Source: Pseudorasbora parva (lineage: Eukaryota; Chordata; Actinopteri; Cypriniformes; Gobionidae). From it: a DNA stretch of 64,000 nucleotides. The position numbers and the translations under genes were made by a program. Location: contig NC_090178.1 of NCBI RefSeq assembly GCF_024679245.1, positions 46,385,072-46,449,071 of the forward strand, written 5' to 3'. The notes under the pieces were generated by a model. The model did not search any database. It worked only from the letters and a program-made list of their open reading frames with translations, and was not told the DNA's origin. Shown piece after piece: positions 44,428 to 56,310 of the stretch. The first letter of the stretch is position 1. Every line of letters starts with the position of its first letter.

Positions 44428-46040
44428 ACATGAATCTGTGTTTATTGCACTTTTATTTGAAGTTTCAATTAAATGCTGTTTTTCCATGGAAAACACAACA
44501 GCAAGGAAAAACAAAGTTTATTTTACTTGATACTTGATTCTTGAACTGTAATACCATTTTTGTCTATCCTTCATGTATCATACCTTAGAAATTAGCGGAC
44601 AGCACAGCATATAGGCTAACTATAGGAAAAGGGAAATGTAGCATTGCACAAGTACTACTACTACTGTTAATACAGTCTTGTTACCTAGATTTAAATTTCT
44701 CGTAAGCTTAATTGAATTTGTCTAAATAGAGAAATATCATCATGACCATTTTTGTCTATAGTGAAGGGGGGATTCTGAAATCCACGGCCGCTTCAATGTA
44801 TATACATACCTGTATATACATATATCCTAATTAACTTCATAATCAAATCCTTAATCAATATTTATATTCCTATATTATTATAATGATTCTTTCCAGTTAT
44901 GATTTTGTTTTAGTTTCTTGTTTTCTAAAGTGTGTATTTGGTCTCTGAGGAGTGACTGAGGGTCTGGCCTAGAGATGTGTGATATGTCACTAAACACTGC
45001 CAACAAGGTCATGTGTTTGGATTTTTGAGGCATCACACACCCCTAACATGTCAGGAGTGCAGTAACAGTGTTTGCTCACTTAGCCCGGCTTCCAGATATG
45101 AAATATGGATTTGTCTTTCATTTAATTTATTATGTTTTATTCCTTTTATATTTCCTTTTACTGAAACACTAAAGACTCAAGATGAATATTGCCTGTACTA
45201 TATTGTGTGTTCCTCTCACTAAATGAAAGCACATGTTATCAGTATGTTTTGGTAAGAACTAGTTAGAACTGGAGCTTAATCAGCTCCAACCTTGGAGAGA
45301 CTGTGTATCTGTGTATGTGCGCAATATACTGTGTTACAGATCAGAATGGTGTACAATGGGCACCCTAAGAGATGGGTGGACTTGCTGTTCTGGGCAAGCT
45401 GGCGCCTGCTCCAGATCTGGAAGGTCACTACGGGCCTAATTCAGGGGTGAAAGCATCAACAAGTGACACGTCAGTGGAAACGAGCATCAGATTAACTGAC
45501 TCGAGTGGAAATTTACCATGACTGTGCATTGTCTCTGAGCCAATCAGAAGCATCCACATTGCAGTAATGACGTGGATAAGACCTTGAAAACGGTATAACT
45601 GTTGGGACAATTGTATGTACGATAGCGCGAGGCAACGAGACGGTGAGAGAGGGAGCGCGGCCTACGAACTCCTTGTGAGACTTGAAGCTGGCTTCTGCTT
45701 TTGAAACTGCAAACTATTCTAAGTAAATTTTTCTTTTAATTAATTGCAATCCTGTCTCTCTCTTCATTTCTTCACTACTGGTCCTGGGTCAGAAGCTGTT
45801 AACCCCTAACAATAGACTATATATAAAAGGTTACCAAAATGAATGTTGGTAACGGAAGTTTGACTAAAAGTAATGACTAAAACTTGACAAAAATGCCATG
45901 TCTTTTCGTCGACTAAAACTACTAAAACTATAAAAGACAAAATGACTAAGATGTGACTAAGACTAATAAGCATTTTCGTCTGAAGACAAAGACAGTGGCA
46001 AAAAAAGAAAAGTGGCTGCCAAAATGAACACTACTGTAAA

Positions 46041-49000
46041 GAGACCCGCGGTGTGTGTAGAGAGAAACTCATTCTAATGTAATAAAAACATAACCGTTCA
46101 TTATGTTAGGTCTTTATACATCACTGAAAACGTTTGACATTAAGGCTTGTCTGCTTGTGGGACAAGTGGATTCTTTGAAGGGGCAACTGAAAGATCATTT
46201 TACTTGCCCGACTGGAAAACTAGCCTGATTAAAACTGTCAATAAAAAAATGAATCGTCAAAATGCAAGAATGATTCTGCATTAATTTAGTGTAAGTGGCG
46301 ATCGATAGTGGATAATAATATATAATGTAAAATGAACTGACGGTTTGCGCTGTTGAGGCTCGCGCAGCCTCTCGAGGAGAAATCGAAACTCACATAAAGA
46401 AACTCAGTTAACATGCTGCGGTAAAAATGAAATGTGGAGTTTTTATTTTTATAAGATAAAGTTTGACCTAGAGTGCTGTTTTCCTGAAAACTATCACAAT
46501 TGAAGATGTGACAATGATTTCGTATGACAGTTCCATAAACAAATCATTAAGTTACTTACATTTTAGATGCAATATTGTCTGTTTTTGTTCTATTTCAGCA
46601 GCAAAAATAGTCCCAAACAAAGATCACAGCAGAGCCGTAACGCATCTCACAGCAACAGCGTGTGTTACTGAATGATTCAGCTTTACATGAATGGGTTGAA
46701 TCAAAGATTCAATTATCTATTTATAAACGACTGCCTTATTCGTGAATGAATCAGCCGCAATGACTCTCATTAAGACGGTCACCTGCTGCCACCTACTGGT
46801 GGTTCAGTTTAATGCTTCTTTTTTTTTTACATTTCTTATTTGTATATTCAAAAAATATTTAAAACAATTTCATAACATTATTTAATGCAGTTGTAATTTT
46901 TCAGTGTACATTATTTAATTTTATGGTAACATCCCTATAGTGTCTTATTATAGTTTCATTTATTGATCAAATTTAAGAATATAAGAGGAGAGCTGAAGCA
47001 TAGCCTATGTTTAATAAGATTAGGCGAAAATGTCCTTTATAAAAGGTAAAAATATCACAAATATGCAGATTTAAATATGTCAAAGCTTTAACCCTGGTGA
47101 GAATATTCCTTCAGAAAAAATTATATTTACAACACAAATAGAGAAATCATTTTTCCAGACAAGTTTACTTGGACAAGTGAGTAACAGATTTATTAATACA
47201 TATTTATAAAGCATGACAAAAATCACCAAGTGTCATCCCATTCTGATGAAGCCAAAAAGTAACATTTCAAACCGGCCCAAAGGGTTAAGGCAACCAGGTT
47301 ACTTTAAATTGAAACAAATCAATCATTGAAGTGACGGTTGAATGTGTGCATTATGTGTTTAGAGGAGCACGGGGCACAATCTAACATAGGGTTTAGTTGT
47401 AACACACATGGTTTAACACTTTCCACACATGCCATGAGAAACGTAGTGCATGTACTATTGCCATATCAGCACTAGGCCTAAATAGAGAAAAAAAATGGAC
47501 AAATTAAAAAATCTATGGAAGATATCACGGAACATTTATTTAACCATGTCATTTTTAACTATAAAACTTGCCATCGTTCTTTAATTCTTTAATACTGATC
47601 TAACAGCAGAAGACACGAGCCGGGGTTAAATCCCAGTGGAGCATGTGGGGCATGTTGTCACAATGAGCCCCTATTAAAACTATTATATTCTATACTTTTA
47701 TGAATTATATTGAGAAACCACAAGAAAAAGGTGAATAAAGACTGAGAGTCAATGTTCAGAAATTATTCATTTTTATGTTTTATGCTGTATAACTGTTTCT
47801 TGATGTGTTTGTTGTCAAACTCAAAAATAATGGATAATAATTAAAAAATTATATTATTTTATTTGAAAAAGTTAATAATTGTAGGCTATTTTATTGATTT
47901 AATATTATAGTTTGTCTTGTATATTTTTTGATTATATCAGATAACATGTGCTGTTATATGGTCACTGTACCCCACCTATGGGGCATGTTATCACATTTCA
48001 CTTCCATTCTTTTAAATCTAGAAAAACGTATACACTGTATTAATGAAATAAAACCACATAATTACACTAGAAGTGTGAAAGTAATGTGGGGGGAAAATAC
48101 TCTGAAGCTTAAGTGGATTTACAAAAACGGAGAAAGTCATAAAGAGTTAGGTTGTGCTCCGCTCTCCTCTTATTGTTCATTCATGGAAAAGCTCATATTG
48201 ATTTTAGTAAATATTTATTTCATCAGAGGCACCACAAATGAATAATTACTAATTTTGGCTGAAAATGTAACAGATTTTGAGGGTTCATTTAAATGTAAAA
48301 AAACGGAAACATGTTGACTACATTATTTATGCATATTATTCAAATTAATATTATTTTATATTATATATGTTTAATTTGTGGACAAAGTTAGTCAATGAAA
48401 AACTGCATGTAAACTCCTTTTTTATATATTGTGACTTCTATAAAGTGATGCTCTGTCATTTATTGAAATAAAGATTCTTGAACTGTTTTAAATGGTTCAA
48501 AAAACATACACAGACTGTGATGATTGAAGCAGCGGCTCCGTGTCCTGTACTTTATTGAAACTTTACATTTCAGATTTTAAATTAGGCCTAAAGTATTAAA
48601 ATCATTAAAGTCACTATCAAAGGACAGATTGGTCACGACTCGAGAGTTGAGCTGTTGGTGAGACGGTAGGCCTACTCACACTCCGCGTTTCACATCGTGA
48701 CAATCCGTGAAGCTTTTAAAAGAAGACATTTTTCAAAATATAACAGTTCGCCTCAATCAGCTAGTTCAGATGTCAGGGCACTGAGAAAAAAAGAAGAAAA
48801 AAAAAAGACTTGTTGCGCACGCAAGTTATTTGAGGTGTAATGTAGCTGTACCTGGTCTACCCTATAGCCTCCTGGCAGACTGAACTGCAGCACGCTCTTG
48901 TTTCACATGATAACGTTATGTTAGGTTAACACGAACCAAAATATCGCGCCGTTGCATCCATAGGTCCGTGTTGTGTATAAAATAAAATCAGTCATACTCA

Positions 49001-49400
49001 ATCAATGTAATTTCTTTTTTTCCTTCAGTATTTATTTATTGATCCTTAATTTAGTTTCAAATAGGCTAGCCTTTCTTGATGTTATACATAAAAGCACTTA
49101 TGTTGTTCACGATTAAGTATTGGGATATTTTTTTTATCATTATTTACGTGAGGCAAAAGTTAAGTTAAGAATGTAGAATACACTGAAATTCACGGCATTC
49201 AACAACTTACTATGATAAAATTATTTCCAATTTGCTTTCTCCCACTTGTCCTGGCATCCTGGTGCACATAAGCTGTCCATCATTGTTGAAAAAGTAAGGT
49301 TTAAACAGTCTGGTTTTAAATTATGTTCTAGACCAATGCAACAGCCGCTCTAGTGCTCCTCTGACTGCCTGCCAAAATGGCGGCGCTTAGGCTGCGTGAC
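46041..49400. other. Gene-free AT-rich stretch upstream of the kinase gene
   Basis: No exon or transposase was recognised. The longest chance frame (47928-48245) has no familiar motif. CCAAAATGGCGGCG at 49373-49386 resembles a YY1 site. Confidence 0.4.
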
Positions 49401-49411
49401 GTTACCGGCGT

Positions 49412-49504
49412 CACAGACCTGCCGGTTTATTTATTTTATAGACCTATACAAATATAATATATAGAACTATAAAAAATATAATAAATAAACCGGTAGGTCT
49501 GTGT
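49412..49504. repeat. Hairpin-forming palindrome
   Basis: CACAGACCTGCCGGTTTATT pairs with AATAAACCGGTAGGTCTGTG around an AT-rich loop of about 50 bp. It lies about 430 bp upstream of the kinase start codon. Confidence 0.8.
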
Positions 49505-49940
49505 GTCTATGTTTATGCTTTATGCAAGCAGTTAAACTGTAAATGTAAAGATCTTTTGCAGCACAGGGTAAAACCAGTATACATTGATGATTTGAGAAAA
49601 TTATAATGTACATTTAATATAAAAATAGGCAAATGTGTTCTCGTCCGGTGTGCGACCATCTTAAGTTTCTAAAGATCTGCAGCCAGTTATCACTGACAAA
49701 AACATTCACAAATATCCATGGCAACCGGCCTCCAGGCATCACTGTCTGTGACATCACAATGCGAGTATAAGTTCCGCTCAGGTTGTGTTGAAGTTCAGCT
49801 TGTTTCTTCAATACGTTTGACTAGTGCTTTTAATCGTACTTTATATCTCTTGATCTGTTATATCACCTGATTTGTGCTATTGCATTCAGTCAAATTGTGA
49901 TAAAAGTTCTTAGCAGATCGTCAGAGAGAAACCTGGAGAA

Positions 49941-51492
49941 ATGGGCCAGTGCAGATCTCATAGTTACGTAGTAGAGCAAAATGCTCAAGATGCGTGTACC
50001 TCAGCAAGGCCTGCCCAAGAGAAAGCAAAGAAGAAGAAGAAAGGCAGGTTCTTTAGATGGGCTTCTTCTTGGACATCTAAGAAACCGTCCATTGATGGCC
50101 AAGAGAGTCAGTGTGCAAATGATGAAAACCAACAGCCTGAGATCATCCAGCAGTTGCCTCGTGGTAGAATTGTTTTTGTGTCTCTGTCGACAATTGGTCG
50201 TCAACAGAGTCAGTGCACAAATGATAAAAACCAACAACCTGAGACAATCGATGGTCAGCAGAGTCGGAGCAGAAATGACAGTGACCAAAAACAGCTTGAG
50301 ACAATCGATGGACCTCAGAGTCAAAGTCAGTGTGCAAACGATGAAAACCAACAGCCTGAGATCATCCAGCAGTTGCCTCGTGGTAAAATTGTTTTTGTGT
50401 CTCTGTCGACAATTGGTCGTCAACAGAGTCAGTGCACAAATTATGGAAACCAACAACCTGAGGCAATCGATGGTCAGCAGAGTCAAAGTCAGTGTGCAAA
50501 TGATGAACAGAGTCAGGGTGCAAATGATGAACAGAGTCAGGGTGCAAATGATGAAAACCAACAGCCTGAGATCATCCAGCAGTTGCCTGATGGTAAAATT
50601 GTTTTTGTGTCTCTGTCAACATTTGGTCGTCAACAGAGTCAGTGCACAAATTATGAAAACCAACAACCTGAGACAATCGATGGCCAAGAGAGTCAGAGGA
50701 GAAATGACAGTGACCAACAACAGCTTGAGACATTCGATGGACCTCAGAGTCAAAGTCAGTGTGCAAACGATGAAAACCAACAGCCTGAGATCATCCAGCA
50801 GTTGCCTGATGGTAAAATTGTTTTTGTGTCTCTGTCAACATTTGGTCGTCAACAGAGTCAGAGCAGAAATTATAGTGACCAACAACAGCTTGAGACAATC
50901 GATGGACCACAGAGTCAAAGTCAGTGTGCAAATTATGAAAACCAGCAGCCTGAGATCATCCAGCAGTTGCCTCGTGGTAAAATTGTTTTTGTGTCTCTGT
51001 CGACAATTGGTCGTCAAAAGAATCAGTGCACAAATTATGAAAACCAACAACCTGAGACAATCGATGGCCAAGAGAGTCAGAGCAGAAATGACAGTGACCA
51101 ACAACAACCTGAGACAATCGATGGCCAGGAGAGTCAGAGCACAAAAGATGCCACCCAAAAGCCAGAGAGATGCTCAGATGGTGAATCTGCTCATGCCACC
51201 GACACTAAGAACGCTTTAGAGCTCAGGTGTGTGTCGTTCCACACGACTAATGAAGGCATTGACCTATCGGTGGACAAGGCTGAGCAGGACAGCTGGGTCA
51301 CCTGTGTGTCCTCCCTCACACCTAAGCCGGAGGAAGAGAAAGACAAAGAGAATCTCGGGCCAGAGCGAGCGTCCACCAGCACACACAAGAACAACAACAG
51401 TGAGGAGAACACACTCTCCGCCTCGCCAGCGGACGACACTGCTTGGACCGATGAGGAAGAAGTTATCAATTTAAGTCTAAAGGGAAAGACAG
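49941..51492 (+). CDS. PIM-like kinase exon 1 (repeat domain)
   Basis: It starts at GGAGAAATGGGC and ends AAGACAG|GTCAGT, phase 1. About 1 kb of it is a tandem array: the DNA word GAAAACCAACAGCCTGAGAT starts near 50123, 50342, 50552 and 50771, and a slightly changed fifth copy near 50936, spacing 219, 210, 219 and 165 bp, all multiples of three. The conserved peptide IVFVSLST(I/F)GRQ recurs five times. Confidence 0.9.
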
Positions 51493-54400
51493 GTCAGTTT
51501 AATACTGTCTCATGACATAAAATGTGCAAACAGAAGCTCTTTTACTAGACATTCTAATCTTTAATCAGCATGATTGTAAATTTACCATCTCTTTTCTTTA
51601 TTAACAGATGACATCCTGCAGCATTATGAATGTTTGAAACTGCTGGGCCGAGGATCATACGGACAAGTCTTTGAAGGAATCCGATTGTCCGATTCACGAA
51701 AGGTCATTTAAATTCATTAACAGTTCCATCCGGTTCATGACCGGACTCATGTGACCTCTGCACAGATAATTCATCCACTGTAACTCATTCTAACAAAAAC
51801 ATTCTTTCTTTTTTCCCCCTTTTCCTCGGAGAACAGGTGGCGCTCAAATATGTAGAAAAGACGGGATGTGAGGGAAATGTCCGTAATGTAAGTGGACCAC
51901 TCCTCAGAGTATGCATTCACATTAGCAATAGGATATGTATGGGGAAAACAATTGCATGCAAAAATTGTCAATAGTTTCTTTCCCTTAACCCTCATCCTTC
52001 CCTCACCCTAAAATTATACTTCCTTTCTTTTTGTCCAGAAATGCATTTGTTTGGGAGTTTTTTGTTGTTGTTATTTTGTATTTTATTCACCTTTAAATTA
52101 CTAGACTTTATAAATAAATAATCATTTAAGCGATTCTTTCAACTTCAATTCAAAATAACTCACAATTTCATGCATAACCCTTTTAATTCAGCTCATAATC
52201 TCTCACATTGGGTGTCTCTGCCGGCCTCTTGTGGAAAATAATGATATAACATGATGGCCTTATATAGTTAAACGGTTAGTTTACCCCAAAATGATAATTT
52301 GATGTTCATCTGCTTACCCCCAGTTCATCAAACATGTAGGTGTCTTGTTAAGATTTGTAACTCCCACCGTTGCTGTGTGGTGTGTGCCAGTCAGGGGCGT
52401 AACTACAGACAGTGCAGGCAGCGCACGCGGGCCCATGCCCACATTGCAAACGGGCCCCTGGCGACAAAGTGACGCCGCAGAATATTGTGACACTCACATT
52501 TTAAATGAAAAGCACTGGTTTCAGATTTGAAAATCACACGGCTGTCGCGCTCTACCGTCACGCTTAGGATACTGACCACCTTTTTCATCCGAGCATGTGA
52601 GCGGAGCACAGTTGCGTGACGCTCCGCTAGATATTCCACTCTATGCCAGTGAGCTCCACAGTTCACTATAAAATGTGAATTATTTGATTTAAATCTAGCA
52701 ATTTCAAGCTTTCTTCATGTTTATGTCATGTATTCACCGAGTTTCAGATTTTCGCAGATAGAAAGCGCACCTTTTTTAATTTATTCTACTAAAGCACAAA
52801 GTTTTGTTGTTATGTGAGTGTACACAAATAAAAGTAGACAATTAATAGTTTATAACTATGTCTCACATTTATCTGTATGGCCAAAAATTACGGAGTATTG
52901 CGAGTTATATCCCCCGTCATGACTCGTGAGGGGAAAAAAACATCAGAATTCGCCGGTGCGTTCTTCAGCCACAGGGTTAAAGAAACCGTAGCCTATTTAG
53001 TTTCATATTTATGTTTAAATAATAGCCCATAATATAATTTATTATTATTATTATTCATTATTTTAATAAGGGATGTATTAAATATTCGGCCGAAAATGGA
53101 CCATGTGCATTCTCGGTGCATTCTTGGCCGAAAGACTTTCATCACCGAAACAATACGTCCGAAATGTGATGCCGCAAGCAGAAACCGCGACCTGCGTGCT
53201 TGTCTAAAGATGTGGCTCATCTCACATCTGATGACGCATCTATGGGTCGTAACCATAGGGTTGTAACTTGAAAATAATACTTTGTTTATGTTTCTCTTGA
53301 TGGATACACACACTGGCGATTATAAAAGAAAAACGTGGGCAAAACGGTCTCTCTTTATAAACTTTGTTCAATGCATGCGAGTGCTGCCTTAGGTTCGAAT
53401 ATGGACAGTCATTTTCACCATCATCACCCGCGTGTAGTGCCAGAAGACGCGAATGAGAACATCTGTCTCTGTGCACTCATCCGAAAGCGCAAATATTGAG
53501 TTCTCTTTCAAGTCTTGCGTTTGAACGGACAAACTCACACAAAAAGTGGCCTATGTCAACATGTCCATCTTGATGAGTCTCTAGTAATGTTGTTATCTAC
53601 TTTTTTGGCCTTCAGAACATCTTAAAATGCACATATGTAGATCCTAGAAATCTACATTTTCTCGGGGGAGCATGCTCCCAAACACCCCTAAATAACTCAC
53701 ATTTGGAATCTTAGTGATTATAAAAGAGTGTCTTTTTTACGATTAAGGGATGTAGGCCCTACATTATGGTGACACAGAATAAGACATTAATATTTGATTT
53801 GTAAATAATATTAAACAACCGATATCCTGATATAGAAATGAAACCTAAACCTAAAGTGTTACATAGGCTAGGTTAGGGTGCAGCCCAGGGGGCCATAGCC
53901 TGCATTGGGGCCCATCATTAGTAAGTTACGCCACTGGTGCCAGTCATATAATCACGTGAATGGGTAACAATTCTATGAGAGCAAAAAAAAAACACAAAAA
54001 CACATGCTTAGACAACGTGCACAAAAACCCTGCTGCTCCTGACGACACATTGATTTCTTAAGACACGAACCAATTAGTTTCTGTGAGAAACACAACAGTA
54101 TTTATTTATGTTATTTTTTTACCTCATATCCAGACGAATCTCATCTAGTGTTTCCATGTCCCCTAATGATCTCTCTTTCGTGTAACTGTTATCTCTCCTG
54201 TAGGGTCTGTTTGGCAAATCCCTACCAAAGGAGGTCGCCATGATGGCACTTTTGAGCAAAAGCCCCAGCGTTCCCCAGATTATCAAGCTGCTCGACTGGT
54301 ACGAGACGCACAATGAGTACATACTGGTCCTCGAGCGGCCCACGCCGTGTCAGGATATGCGACAGTTTTTACTCAAGCACGGCGGAAGGATCGAGGAATC

Positions 54401-55717
54401 GTCAGCACGAGCTGTAATGCGGCAGGTGGTCACAGCGGCAAAGATATGCTGTGAGCGAGGAATCCTCCACGGTGATATAAAGCTGGAGAACCTGCTCATC
54501 AACGAGAACACCCTGCAGGTCAAGCTCATAGACTTCGGCACTAGTAAGCGCTTGAAGAAGTCTGCTTACTCGACATTCAGAGGTATGTATTAGTATTAGT
54601 TACACTCTAATAATTAAATTGTTAAAATGTAGCCTGGATGCCAGTCGAACTCAGCCCCGCCCACAACATTTGAGGTCTGGACTCGATCCATATAGGAGTA
54701 ATTACGAACAGAAACTTTCCAATGAAATCATCAGGACGGGCTTTAGACGATGATGGACAGATGATAAACAGTAACGTAATCATCACGTCATCAAAGGGGC
54801 TTGGGTTATATTTGTTCAAATCCTAAACGGAGAGCTTGTTTGTATCTGCATCACCTTCACTATTTCTCTCTGAAATGATGATCATGTTGGTAAGTAACTG
54901 TGTATCCTTAAACTCTTTTTTTCAACCCGGGCAAAGTTTGGGGGGTAAAGTTTGGCAAGGTTTCCTGCTAAAATTCACATTCCTGGGTCTATTTATCACA
55001 TAATTGAGGTCGCTTCAACCCGTGGACATGGAAAACAACCCTTGGGAAAACTGCAGAGTTTGAGTTCTGTTGACATTTGACAACTAACGTTATGCGTCGC
55101 TTCGTTGCTCTGATTGGTTGTAGGTCTGTCCAATTGAGGTCTTTCCTGGTTCGGTTGAAACACGCCCCATAATCACAGCCCAATGGAGCATCAGACTCAT
55201 ATTTTGACTAGAATTGAGTATGACCACGTCAGGCTAGACAAAATGCATTGCCATGCATTAAATCTTCTTCTTTCTTTCAGGCACAAAGGTGTTTGCTCCC
55301 CCTGAGAGTGTCAACAATGGGAAGTTCTATGGCAAGCCTGCAACGGTGTATGCCCTCGGCGTGGTGTTGTTCAAGATGCTGTCAGGTAAGTATCCTCGCA
55401 CACCGAAGCAGCTCGCCGAGATCCTAACGGAGCCCTGGTACACGGAAGAGATCTCCAAAGGTGAGAGCAGTTTTTTTTACGATTGCTTACACACTAAAAT
55501 TAAACTTTTTCATGATTAGCAAAAGCTTACACTCAAGGAGCAAAACACAAAGCTACATTTGCACAACTGTAAGCACATTGTCAGCTTTGCACTATTTGCA
55601 CAACATGACTTTGTTTAAACATACACACCACTTTCTAAAGCCAGGTGGCGTGTTATCTGTATGCATTTGTGTGTGTGTGTGTGTGTGTGTGTGTGATGGG
55701 TAGGTTTAGGGGTAGAG

Positions 55718-55770
<53 letters not shown>

Positions 55771-55911
55771 TGGGTAGGTTTAGGGGCAGTGTGTGTGTGT
55801 GTGTGTGTGATGGGTAGGTTTAGTGCTAGGGGCAGTGTGTGTGTGATGGGTAGGTTTAGGGGTAGGGGCAGTGTGTGTGTGTGTGTGTGTGTGTGATGGG
55901 TAGGTTTAGGG

Positions 55912-55952
<41 letters not shown>

Positions 55953-56015
55953 TGGGTAGGTTTAGGGGCAGTGTGTGTGTGTGTGTGTGTGTGATGGGTA
56001 GGTTTAGGGGTAGGG

Positions 56016-56058
<43 letters not shown>

Positions 56059-56067
56059 TAAGTAGGG

Positions 56068-56140
<73 letters not shown>

Positions 56141-56161
56141 TGGGTAGGTTTAGGGGTAGGG

Positions 56162-56240
<79 letters not shown>

Positions 56241-56249
56241 TAAGTAGGG

Positions 56250-56310
<61 letters not shown>

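Larger units (their letters stand above)
43358..46032. mobile_element. hAT-like non-autonomous element, about 2.7 kb
   Basis: The left end GAAGTGTTAATTTCG and right end AAATGAACACT are roughly inverted. ACTGTAAG (43350-43357) and ACTGTAAA (46033-46040) form an 8-bp target duplication with one change. Inner words such as CGTTAACGAAGACAATGACG / TTTTCGTCTGAAGACAAAG pair. It is inserted in another repeat that starts TTAAAGGTGCAGTGTGTA at 43136. Confidence 0.6.

Noticed and set aside
47928..48245. 105-codon plus-strand frame
   Set aside because: No recognisable motif, AT-rich codon use like the surrounding non-coding DNA, no splice or promoter context.
50001..50561. 186-codon minus-strand frame and the 412-codon second plus frame over kinase exon 1
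   Set aside because: Shadows of the in-frame tandem repeats; only the frame from 49941 joins the kinase exons.
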